NCBI RefSeq assembly: GCF_013761005.1
Contig: NZ_JACDUS010000011.1
Coordinates: 53,039-117,038 of the forward strand
DNA from: Desulfosalsimonas propionicica
GTDB taxonomy: Bacteria; Desulfobacterota; Desulfobacteria; Desulfobacterales; Desulfosalsimonadaceae
Reading direction: 5' to 3'
DNA length: 64,000 bases
Each line of letters opens with the position of its first letter. Position 1 is the first letter of the stretch. Positions 45,950-53,837 of the stretch are shown here, in pieces. Under the pieces are notes generated by a model, which had not been told where the DNA came from, searched no databases, and saw only the letters and a list, made by a program, of their open reading frames with translations. The position numbers were made by a program, and so were the translations under genes.

Positions 45950-46744
45950 TCATTTCATGTCCCACTTGAGAAAAGCAAAGGGAAGAAGGTCCATAAATCC
46001 GGTTTCCGCCGCGACTTTACCGTTAAGAATGGCAATGTCGCCCTCCATGTAGGTTGCACCAAGCATTCTTACCACCTCCACCTCATGCCAGGGATCATAA
46101 TTCGAAGCATTGAATGTAATCGTGCCCTCCCCGAGTTGGAGTTCCTTGGGCTTGGCGACCGTTATCTGAGAAACCAAGCGGGGGTCGTAATCAAAAGCAG
46201 AGCCTTCGGGGGCAGGGAAGTGTTTAAAATTATAAAAAATATTTTGAAAGGAACCATCTTTTTCTTGTCGGTTTTTTATAAGCCTGTCCTGAACGGCTGA
46301 ATCACTGAAAGAACCTGTAAGCGTTACATTAATTTGCATTACTCGAACGCCGCGTCGCTCTGTCCATCCCAGACATCTATTGTCCATTTTTTCAAAATGA
46401 ATTTCTGCCATTTTCTTGGGAAATCCGAATCGTTCCCGCCCTCCAGCCATGGCCATATCGTTTGTCACAGGCATAGACAGACAATAATACCCTTCCTCTC
46501 CTTCATATTCGGCATTTATAAACAAAGCGCTTTCTTTGTAGGTGACATCAAAATTGGTGGTTGGATAATCTCCCACAAACGCCATTGCAACAGGTGCCGT
46601 TGCAGGCTTAAGCGGAGGAGGCAAAAGGTTTGAGATGATTTCCGGCGTAGTTTCCCAAAATACTGTTATCATTTCCGCATTGTAAATTTCTCTGGCTTCC
46701 TTGGTGTTTGCCATGATTTCTTCAAATGATTTTACAAAGCCCAT
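45950..46744 (-). CDS. Acetoacetate decarboxylase family protein
   Basis: A 264-residue protein of the ADC superfamily. The Schiff-base lysine region is kept: GGRERFGFPKKMAEIHFEK with K110 aligning with the catalytic lysine and K111 with its neighbour. Other family blocks are FWETTPEIISNLLPPPLKPA near the start and a C-terminal beta-rich part. Many ADC-like enzymes catalyse aldolase-dehydratase or other Schiff-base chemistry rather than acetoacetate decarboxylation, so the substrate is unknown. The gene follows a c-di-GMP riboswitch with terminator on the same strand (46849-46973), so its expression is expected to depend on c-di-GMP. GGAGGTG lies just before the ATG. Confidence 0.85.
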   Translation of the reverse strand: MGFVKSFEEIMANTKEAREIYNAEMITVFWETTPEIISNLLPPPLKPATAPVAMAFVGDYPTTNFDVTYKESALFINAEYEGEEGYYCLSMPVTNDMAMAGGRERFGFPKKMAEIHFEKMDNRCLGWTERRGVRVMQINVTLTGSFSDSAVQDRLIKNRQEKDGSFQNIFYNFKHFPAPEGSAFDYDPRLVSQITVAKPKELQLGEGTITFNASNYDPWHEVEVVRMLGATYMEGDIAILNGKVAAETGFMDLLPFAFLKWDMK

Positions 46745-46848
46745 TATTCACCTCCTCTCTTTGGTTTCCTGTTTATGTCTATAATTTTAACTATCTGAAT
46801 TCATATTTTTTATTTTTTATCGGAGCGAATCTGCATACCTGTAGCGCA

Positions 46849-46887
46849 TAAAAAAAGCCGAACCACCAAAATATTGGCAGTCCGGCT
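46849..46887 (-). terminator. Terminator forming the riboswitch expression platform
   Basis: On the minus strand AGCCGGACTGCCA pairs with TGGTGGTTCGGCT over 13 continuous pairs with a 6-nt loop, followed by seven T. The 5' arm contains the GCCGGACTGCC end of the aptamer, so aptamer and terminator cannot form at the same time. Confidence 0.85.
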
Positions 46888-46973
46888 ATCTCAAAAACCG
46901 AAGCAGGGAAAAACCGTTACCGAAAAGACCCGTGACTTTCCGTCCCAATCTCACGATTGGTTTGGCTTTATCA
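46876..46973 (-). promoter_or_regulatory. Cyclic di-GMP-I (GEMM) riboswitch aptamer
   Basis: Read on the minus strand, the region holds the ordered conserved pieces of a GEMM-I aptamer: GATAAAGCCAAACC, a short stem closed by a GNRA loop (AATC-GTGA-GATT), GGGACGGAAAGTC, ACGGGTCT, a variable arm, then AGATAGCCGGACTGCC. Compared with the usual GGCAAACC and GACGCAAAGCC, the changes GC to CC and CGC to CGG look like a compensating swap of one pair. The 3' end overlaps a strong terminator, so ligand binding should favour readthrough into the acetoacetate-decarboxylase-family gene starting 105 bp downstream of the terminator T-run (an ON switch; inferred). Confidence 0.78.
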
Positions 46974-47047
46974 TAATTTTTATATGCTTCCAAAAAAACG
47001 GAGTGTCAAATATTTTTAACAGATCTTTAAAAAAAATTTCATTTCGT

Positions 47048-47235
47048 TGTGATAACTTGAAAGGGAAAATACGGCTATGCCCTGCCAGTATTTCGGAGTT
47101 GTCGGAAGAGAGTAATGACGGATTCAAGGTTCAGTTTCGTGGGTGCCCGGAAATGCTGTCCCCAATGGCAAGCATGGTGGGCTCACGGGGGTAGCCACTA
47201 TTTGTCCTTGAGGGGGTGGATCGGAAAAGAAACTT
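47048..47235 (+). repeat. Dispersed repeat, family 2, copy 2
   Basis: From GATAACTTGAAAGGGAAAAT and ACGGCTATGCCCTGCCAGTA, through GACGGATTCAAGGTTCAGTT and CCCGGAAATGCTGTCCCC, to CCTTGAGGGGGTGGA at 47208-47222. The last block also occurs at 52783 beside copy 3. Non-coding; lies between the riboswitch and the first acylase gene. Confidence 0.6.
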
Positions 47236-47281
47236 ATTCTTGCTTTACATAATTGTTTGCCTTAATTTTATGTGGTTTTAA

Positions 47282-49678
47282 TTACTTATTCACAGCAGGT
47301 TCCAGAACCATTTGCCGCGGCAGGTTCTCATAAGAGTTAAAGTGCATGGGGATCTGCTTGCCGTCGGCCCACATTTGGGCGGTGTCGTCAAAATGCGGGC
47401 TCATGTAATGACCCGACTGTCCGGGCGGACTGATCATGGTTGAGTTCTCGATATCCGCGAAATCGACCACCATGCGAATTACCCCGCCCGAATCCATCCG
47501 AAAGGGTCTCCTGTTGTCCCAGAAGCCGGAATTGATTGTATGATGAGAGCCGTCGGTGGGTATGGGATCCAGATTCAAAAACCAGATTTTGCTGCCCAGA
47601 GGATGCTCGAAATGCATGGTATGCACCCGCTTCCACTGCCACTTCTGCGGGTTTTCCCCAAGCCTTGCCGATAACTGCTCCATGGCATCCCGCATGCTTT
47701 TTTGAATGATATCATTGCGGCTTTCTTTTTTGTCAGGCGTTCCGGCGTCATCATAAAATGCATGCGTGCCCGCATCATGGATTTTTGTCAAAAGAAGATC
47801 CGGTACATAGTAAAGGTAGGACAGGCGCAGATGCGCATCCCAGGTTTCCTGCCCTGTTTCGTCTGCCAAGGTGTTTTCCATCATTTTGGAATAAAAGGCA
47901 TTAAACAGCGTTGCCGCGGCGCTGTTTCTGACGATGCGGAAATCCCACGATCGGAAAAGATCTGCTGCTTTCTGTAAATCTGGCGCCGTGCAGGCCTCAA
48001 GAATATGGGGCACCCATCTCCGGGCCACCGGTGAAACCGTATCAAGCTGCATTTGCCTGGCGTCTTCCAGGGAGACTTTTTCTCCGGACCGCTGATCCAT
48101 TATATCCCGAAAACGAATCGCCCGCTCGAACAGGTAATAGTGGGTCAGAAAATCTTTTGAATTGCCGGGTTCATTGTTAAAAGAGGCCACGCAGCCGTTC
48201 TCTGGATTATAATCCCAGGGCAGGCGTTTATAGGGCACATACCCTGTCCAGTCATATTCACCGGTCCAGCCCGGCACAGGCACACTGCCCTGACCCTTTT
48301 TGCGGATGGGAACAGAAGCCGTAAACTGCCAGCCGATATTCCCCCTGCTGTCTGCATAGCCGATCCCCAGGTTGACCGTTTTGACAAGCTTCAGGGATTT
48401 TCTGAATTCACTGAAATTCTTTGCCCGGTTCATGGCAAGCAAACCCTCGATGTCCCTGGAAACCACGTCAAAAGCAGACCACTGCATGGCGCAATTCTCC
48501 GGCGCAGCAGGCATAACCCCGGAGATGACGGGTCCGTGCCGGGAGATTTTCACTTCAAGAGGCTCTTCACGGATGCCCTTATCTGTCTTAATTCTAAGGG
48601 TCTCCCAGATGATCCGGAAATCCTTATAACCGTTTTCAGTGAGGTATTTGCCGGTGTCGTCCGGATGGATCTTTTCCACGAAATAGTCCAGCTCGTCTCC
48701 CCGGCCGTTTACTGCACTCCAGGCTATATCGCCGTTAAATCCCAATGCGCTGATGCCCGGGGCTCCGGGCAGAGAGCCGCCGATTACGTCATATCTGCCG
48801 CCCTTGAGGTGCACGAGATAGAACAGGGCGGGCAGTGTCGGCTTGAGATCCGGGCTGCCGGTGAATATGGGCTTGCCTGAATCTGTCATGCTGCCGGAAA
48901 AAATCATCCAGTTGCTGGCGGCAAACTCCGGAAGTCCGGAGAAAAGGCCACCCCCGACGCCTGCTGTATTAGCAGAGAGCTCGCGCATGGCTTCGTCCGT
49001 GTCCTGTTTTGGCGGCGCCAGATCCTGGCCGGTTAAGGTGGGGGCAAAATCCGGGTACTGCGGGAGCAGTGCGGAAAGCACTTCAAGTCCTGCCTTCCGG
49101 CCCAACTGGTGCATCGCCAGGTCGATTCGTTTTGAACGGGTGAGACTGTAGGACATGAGCAAAACCGTGGTCACGCAGTCCTCGGGTTCCCACGGTTTTG
49201 GCCGAGCCCCGATGAATATATATTCCCTGGGCAGGCTGGCCATATTTTCGATATATGCATTGATCCCGGCTGTATAGGCCTCCACTGCACCCCTGGTTTC
49301 CTTTGACATGGCCTTCCAGCTTTTTTCGGCCATGCGATAGAATCCTACAGTTTTCAGGAATCGATCCTTATCCAAAGTCGCCTCACCAAACAGCGTGGAC
49401 AGCTCCCCTCTTCCTGCCAAGCGCGTGGTGTCCATCTGGAACAGGCGTTCCCTCGCCGTTATATAGCCCTGGGCAAAAAACAGGTCGGCTTCATTCTCCG
49501 CAATAATATGAGGGACCCCGTATTCATCAGTTTTCACCTCCACCGGGGAAGACAACCCCGAGACCTTCAGGCTTCCGGAATAATCCGGTATAGCGGAGCG
49601 AAAGAAAATCTGGAACGATACAAAGCCGCCCACAACAAGCAGCAATAAAATAAAAATTCCCCCTTTCAATATTTTCAT
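47282..49678 (-). CDS. Penicillin acylase family Ntn-hydrolase, membrane-anchored or exported
   Basis: A 798-residue protein of the penicillin acylase/AHL acylase superfamily (Ntn hydrolases made as a single precursor). An N-terminal hydrophobic helix (residues 7-27) indicates export or membrane anchoring. The alpha-chain region has VEVKTDEYGVPHIIAENEADLFFAQGYITARERLFQMD. Self-cleavage should expose S255 in EFAASNWMIFSG as the nucleophile. The beta-chain keeps LGFNGDIAWSAVNGRGDELDYF and a PFRMDSGG block. Substrates in the family are amide-linked acyl compounds such as beta-lactams or acyl-homoserine lactones; substrate here is unknown. It forms a same-strand group with a second homologue and a TetR gene upstream. 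Confidence 0.9.
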   Translation of the reverse strand: MKILKGGIFILLLLVVGGFVSFQIFFRSAIPDYSGSLKVSGLSSPVEVKTDEYGVPHIIAENEADLFFAQGYITARERLFQMDTTRLAGRGELSTLFGEATLDKDRFLKTVGFYRMAEKSWKAMSKETRGAVEAYTAGINAYIENMASLPREYIFIGARPKPWEPEDCVTTVLLMSYSLTRSKRIDLAMHQLGRKAGLEVLSALLPQYPDFAPTLTGQDLAPPKQDTDEAMRELSANTAGVGGGLFSGLPEFAASNWMIFSGSMTDSGKPIFTGSPDLKPTLPALFYLVHLKGGRYDVIGGSLPGAPGISALGFNGDIAWSAVNGRGDELDYFVEKIHPDDTGKYLTENGYKDFRIIWETLRIKTDKGIREEPLEVKISRHGPVISGVMPAAPENCAMQWSAFDVVSRDIEGLLAMNRAKNFSEFRKSLKLVKTVNLGIGYADSRGNIGWQFTASVPIRKKGQGSVPVPGWTGEYDWTGYVPYKRLPWDYNPENGCVASFNNEPGNSKDFLTHYYLFERAIRFRDIMDQRSGEKVSLEDARQMQLDTVSPVARRWVPHILEACTAPDLQKAADLFRSWDFRIVRNSAAATLFNAFYSKMMENTLADETGQETWDAHLRLSYLYYVPDLLLTKIHDAGTHAFYDDAGTPDKKESRNDIIQKSMRDAMEQLSARLGENPQKWQWKRVHTMHFEHPLGSKIWFLNLDPIPTDGSHHTINSGFWDNRRPFRMDSGGVIRMVVDFADIENSTMISPPGQSGHYMSPHFDDTAQMWADGKQIPMHFNSYENLPRQMVLEPAVNK

Positions 49679-49739
49679 TTTCCCTACCTGCTCTCATTTA
49701 AATCGTGTTCATCCAAAAAACTGTTATTGAATTGGAAAA

Positions 49740-49870
49740 TTGTGGTTTTAGAACTTCTATGAATGCGGATTCCGGGCACTGCGGAATAGCAGAATCAAGA
49801 TACAGGCTCCAGAAGGTCCCGCAATGCAGCATTTCATGGCGAGAAGTGCTCATGCTGGACCCATTAAAAT
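49740..49870. repeat. Possible degenerate family 2 repeat between the two acylase genes
   Basis: The 200-bp gap contains GGATTCCGGGCACTGCGGAA and CATTTCATGGCGAGAAGTGC, which share short blocks with family 2 copies (ATTCCGG, ATGGCAAGAAGTGC in copy 3). Similarity is partial and could be incidental. Confidence 0.35.
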
Positions 49871-49876
49871 TCAAGA

Positions 49877-52036
49877 TTATTTGAACGAAATATACGTCTG
49901 ATCCGGAGTTACAGATATTTTCTTATACTGACCCAGTTGCCAGTTTTCCAGGTCCGAGCAGTACCATTTGGAAAATCTGCGGTCAGATGGTCCGCCGGCC
50001 ATGTTGGTATAAACTTCCGCCTCTGCCATATCAATGACCATTCTGTAGGAAGGCGCGAAAGTGGTTTGCCGGCCGCCGCTTTCATAAATTTGCCCCTGGT
50101 GCGGCGTGGCCCGCCCACCGACAAGTGTGATCGGCCCGCGGTCAAATCCGAAAAATTTCGGCATTTTTGCGTCAAATACGATATTCTTCAAAAGAACCTT
50201 TCGCGTTTCGCCCCATTTCTTCGGCGGATTTGTCAGTGCATCTTCAACCGCCCGGCGATAAATCTCCTCCCTTGTCCTGCCGCCAAACCAGGCTGACTGA
50301 GCGGATAGCAGTATGCGGTCGAAATTGAGATAAAAATCGGTAAAGACGCCGGTATGTTCGTACATATAATCGACCGCATCGCTGCCGAAGCCGTTTTTGC
50401 CGAAAACTTCGCGATAGAGGTTTCGGTAGAATTCCTCGAAAATGAAGGCGCCTTTAGAATCCGCGTCATATTCGAAATTCCAGTTCTTCAGGATCTCAGC
50501 TTCCCGGGAGTCGGGAAGCAGCGGGGCCAGAATCTTCATGAATTCCTTTGCCTGGATGGAATAGACATCGAACTGCAGCCGGTACATGTCCTCGCGTGTC
50601 AACCTGTCATTTGCCGCCAGCACCTGTGCTATCCGATCGGAACGATAGGCTCCCATCCCCACATTGGTCGGATCCGCTTCACCATACTCATTTTTGTCCT
50701 GATTTGCCGCGACAAAGTATCCGCATTCCGGGTTATAAGAACGCGGCAGGTCTTCTGGCTTTTCAAAACCCTGCCAGGCATTTTCAGGCTTCCAACCGGG
50801 CAGGGCGACAAACCCGGAGATCCCGTCCCGCCGTTTGGGCACCAAGCCTGACATCTGGTATCCGATATTACCCCGGGTGTCGACAATCACCCAGTCAAAA
50901 GAAACCTCAAGTTCTCCTAAAAGTTTCATTCCCTGTTCAACGGTTTTTGCGTCAAAAATTTCGACAAATTTGTTGTTCGTGGCCGCGCCTGCAGATCCCG
51001 GGGCCCATGCTGTTGCAAGGTAGTAGCCTTCCTCGTTCGGATCCCCTTCGAGCGTACCGTGCGAATTTTCGTAGAAAGTAACCTTTACGGGATCTTTTTT
51101 CTTTCTTTTGACAATCTCTTCTCTTGCTTGAAAAGGCACCCATTCATCTGGTTCCCGGAAATACGCCCCGTCTTTGCATTTCTCTATCCAGGAATCCGTG
51201 CAATCCGAAAACGGATATGTGGCCCCCCATGCCAACTCCGGTGTTTTGCCGATCAAAAGCCCGGCCACGCCCGGCATGGTGGCGCCAATACCGTGCCTGT
51301 CACCTGCTTTCATTACAACTTCATACCAAACATTCGGCAGCCGGTTGATCTCCAGGTGCGGATCGTTTGCCAGAATCGGCTTGCCCGAAGCGGTTTTTTC
51401 CCCGGAAACCACCCAGCTGTTTGAAGCCATCATCACGGGAGCAGCGATATTCCAAAGAGATGCCGGAGGGACAAGCCGCTCTTCGAGGCGCACTTTCTTC
51501 ATCAGATCCATGTCCATACCCCCGAGAATCCCCGGAAACAGTTCATTGAGCCGTTCTCTATCCATGCCCGCCTGGACCATTTCAATCAGCAGCCGTTCCA
51601 TTTCGCCCTGGGACTGAGCTAGGGTGAGATAGCCGATCATGCGAAGAAACAGAATAGAATCTTCAACCCGCCAAGGCTCTGGTTTATAGCCAAACAACCG
51701 GCACTCCCAGGGGATTTTTTCAGAAAATGCCGCATTGACTCCTTGGCAATAGGCCTCATTGAGTTCTTTTGCCTCTGCGGTGAGCTTGCCGACTTCCTCT
51801 GCTACCGTACCCGCCCAGTTCATGCGACGGAAAAACTTGTCCACAGATAGCATCTCATCGCTGGAATCAAGAATTTCCGAAGCTCTTCCTTGGCCCAATA
51901 TTCGCATGACAAGCATCTGCATACCCCTGTCTTTCGCGTGGGCATACCCCATAAGACGAAACGCCTCTGGCTTGTCCGCCCCGCCAATATGGCAAACCCC
52001 GTTTTGATCTCTCCATATTTTACCGCTATCGTCCAT
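49877..52036 (-). CDS. Penicillin acylase family Ntn-hydrolase without signal peptide
   Basis: A 719-residue homologue of the downstream acylase, but with no N-terminal hydrophobic segment; it begins MDDSGKIWRDQNGVCHIGG, placing the alpha-chain start directly at the N-terminus, so it may act in the cytosol. Blocks include RLMGYAHAKDRGMQMLVMRI and the nucleophile S205 in MMASNSWVVSG, then NDPHLEINRLPNVWYEV and MPGVAGLLIGKTPELAWGAT. GGGAGGG precedes the ATG. The pair of homologues, one probably exported and one probably not, may act in sequence on a related substrate. It starts 82 bp downstream of the TetR gene. Confidence 0.9.
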   Translation of the reverse strand: MDDSGKIWRDQNGVCHIGGADKPEAFRLMGYAHAKDRGMQMLVMRILGQGRASEILDSSDEMLSVDKFFRRMNWAGTVAEEVGKLTAEAKELNEAYCQGVNAAFSEKIPWECRLFGYKPEPWRVEDSILFLRMIGYLTLAQSQGEMERLLIEMVQAGMDRERLNELFPGILGGMDMDLMKKVRLEERLVPPASLWNIAAPVMMASNSWVVSGEKTASGKPILANDPHLEINRLPNVWYEVVMKAGDRHGIGATMPGVAGLLIGKTPELAWGATYPFSDCTDSWIEKCKDGAYFREPDEWVPFQAREEIVKRKKKDPVKVTFYENSHGTLEGDPNEEGYYLATAWAPGSAGAATNNKFVEIFDAKTVEQGMKLLGELEVSFDWVIVDTRGNIGYQMSGLVPKRRDGISGFVALPGWKPENAWQGFEKPEDLPRSYNPECGYFVAANQDKNEYGEADPTNVGMGAYRSDRIAQVLAANDRLTREDMYRLQFDVYSIQAKEFMKILAPLLPDSREAEILKNWNFEYDADSKGAFIFEEFYRNLYREVFGKNGFGSDAVDYMYEHTGVFTDFYLNFDRILLSAQSAWFGGRTREEIYRRAVEDALTNPPKKWGETRKVLLKNIVFDAKMPKFFGFDRGPITLVGGRATPHQGQIYESGGRQTTFAPSYRMVIDMAEAEVYTNMAGGPSDRRFSKWYCSDLENWQLGQYKKISVTPDQTYISFK

Positions 52037-52117
52037 AATCCCTCCCTGTATTGGATTTTGAAATTTATGAGCCCCTCCACCGAAAAACGAAGAGCGCTTA
52101 CTAAAATCGACCGCGGT

Positions 52118-52687
52118 TTAAAGGATTTTTTTTACCAGCGATTTCAATTCGTCAAAAACTTCCTTAATTTTGATGCGTTCAGGATGGACATTGGCTTGAA
52201 TTACGATTCCGTTAAGCATTCCAAGCAGAATTACAGCTTGGTTCTCTGTTAAATTAAACTGCTCGCAAAATGTCTCCCGGTTCCATTCATAAATCTCTCG
52301 GATTTTATTATTTATTTTTTCTCGGAATTGATTGTTGAAAAGGAAGGAAAAAAAGATTCTTGGGGCTTCAGGGGTTGCATTGAGCATGTCTTCGTAGTTA
52401 TTCAGAAAAAACGCAAAGCGTTCGCCGATGGACGAATCCGGGGGGCATTGTTCTATAAATAATTTTTCCAGATCACGGAATATGTTGTCCGCGACCTCCA
52501 GAAGGAGGGCTTCCTTGCTGCCGAAATGCCAGAGTATGCTGCTTTTCGATATTCCACAAACATCTGCAATTTGATCCAGCGTAACCTCTCTGCTGTCCGA
52601 TTTTCCGATCAGCTGCCACGTGCTTTCCAAGATCCGTTGCCGACTATTTTCTCCTCGCGCTGTTTTCGCTTTATTCTGTACGGCCAT
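52118..52687 (-). CDS. TetR/AcrR family regulator
   Basis: A 189-residue regulator with an N-terminal TetR helix-turn-helix (RQRILESTWQLIGKSDSREVTLDQIADVCGISKSSILWHFGSKEALLLEVAD) and a helical ligand-binding domain. It lies directly upstream of the two acylase genes on the same strand, so it probably controls them and itself. Effector unknown; a fatty acyl compound would fit both the TetR family and acylases but is inference. Confidence 0.93.
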   Translation of the reverse strand: MAVQNKAKTARGENSRQRILESTWQLIGKSDSREVTLDQIADVCGISKSSILWHFGSKEALLLEVADNIFRDLEKLFIEQCPPDSSIGERFAFFLNNYEDMLNATPEAPRIFFSFLFNNQFREKINNKIREIYEWNRETFCEQFNLTENQAVILLGMLNGIVIQANVHPERIKIKEVFDELKSLVKKIL

Positions 52688-52879
52688 GGTTACCCCTGAG
52701 GCTAAAAAATTATTCTGACTATTCAGTACAATTTCATATCTTTTTCGTCACGTCAATAAGCTTTTGACAGCATCTCAGAAACCTTGAGGGGGTGGAAATC
52801 TTAGCTTCTACATTTGCCTGCTATTGAAATGAGAATTTATGAAGCAAGGAAGACTTTCGAATTCTCAAAGTGATTGGAA

Positions 52880-53005
52880 CATGCCATTCCAATCAGGCCC
52901 GGGCAGTATTCCGGAGTTGGCGGAACTGAAGAATGGTGAATACAGGGTGCAATTTCGTCGATGCCTGGGAATCCTGATACCGATGGCAAGAAGTGCTTCG
53001 GCGGG
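52880..53005 (+). repeat. Dispersed repeat, family 2, copy 3
   Basis: Contains CCGGGCAGTATTCCGGAGTTGG, GAATACAGGGTGCAATTTCG, GATGCCTGGGAATCCTGATA and CCGATGGCAAGAAGTGCTTC in the same order as copies 2 and 4. CCTTGAGGGGGTGGA precedes it at 52783. It lies between the CopZ-like gene and the TetR gene. Confidence 0.6.
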
Positions 53006-53077
53006 AATGGAACCCGAAGGCGGTCAAGCCTGTCGGTATGCGTTCAATTTGGTCCCGACGGAAAGAAAGACCCGGCC

Positions 53078-53326
53078 TTAATCAAAGTTTTTTTTAGCAT
53101 TACCCACCACCTGGTGGATATCAGCAATGCATCAGCGACCCTTTGGATTTTTCGAAACACAATCACATCCGCCGGATTGTCTTTCCTTCCTTATTTTTTC
53201 CAGAATCGTGGATCTTCCATTAGCTCTGTAATCGTGTTCAATTTGTTTTTTTGTATAACGGAAGCAATAACAAACCGTGTCTTCGTCTTTGAAGTAGTTC
53301 TGATCAATGTGAACAAACCGCTTCAC
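53078..53326 (-). CDS. CopZ-like [2Fe-2S]/zinc-binding protein, candidate selenoprotein
   Basis: The frame begins at GTG 53326 with AGGAGA 7 nt upstream. It runs 64 codons to TGA at 53134-53132, and continues in frame 17 more codons to TAA at 53080, giving 82 residues if TGA is read. The first part, DTVCYCFRYTKKQIE ... STILEKIRK ... SGGCDCVSKNPKGR, matches the CopZ N-terminal Fe-S/zinc domain (CxC ... CxC ... CC). Family members continue NPxGxCCLGDV; here the order is NPKGR-UGA-CIADI, so UGA replaces the first cysteine of the CC pair. A bulged hairpin with an AGGU loop follows at once. Selenocysteine at position 65 is therefore proposed. Without readthrough the protein would lose two ligands. 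Confidence 0.75.
53097..53130 (-). promoter_or_regulatory. Candidate bacterial SECIS hairpin in the CopZ-like gene
   Basis: Starting one base after the UGA: GCATT pairs with AATGC as a lower stem, a 6-nt bulge (GCTGAT) follows on the 5' side, then ATCCACC pairs with GGTGGGT around an AGGT loop. The loop lies about 20 nt after the UGA and contains GG, as in known bacterial SECIS elements. Confidence 0.65.
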
Positions 53327-53837
53327 GATCTTTCTCCTGTTCGATATTCTGTGTTGTTGTCAATTTTTGGGTTACACCATTTGCCGTAACGTTGTAATAA
53401 AAAACCGGTTTATTGTTTCTTGTCTCCCGAGGACAGCCAAAACCAAGGTGCATTTCTCATAAGACCCAGGAATGTTGTATGGATGCAAGTTATGTCGTCA
53501 CTCACCGGGAGAAGCTCTTCTTCGACGAGCTTCTATATGTGGCCCGTTATAGCCAAGCGTCCGGTACAACCAATGTGCTTTTTACCCTGATAAAAAAATA
53601 TAGCCAAGCAAATGCCGTTTTTAAAGACACCGATATCCTGAAAGGGCTATTACAAATCCTTTTATTTCTTGTTGACATCCAAATTCATCCCGGGTATTAA
53701 TATATATTATTACAAGTGCCTAACTGTGCTTGCTCATTTTTTTCCTGCTGATCCTTACTGCTCTTTGCTGCTCTCATTCTCCTCCTTATATGTTCTGCCA
53801 CCGGGTTCCTTGCAACAATTATCAAAAGGAAATTTTC
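53327..53837. other. Divergent intergenic region between CopZ-like and MalT-like genes
   Basis: AT-rich stretch of 511 bp that should hold promoters for both divergent genes. A 73-codon plus-strand frame (53479-53700, starting MDASYVVTHREKLFFDELLYV with AGGAATG upstream) is possible but matches nothing recognised. No clear promoter was assigned. Confidence 0.3.
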
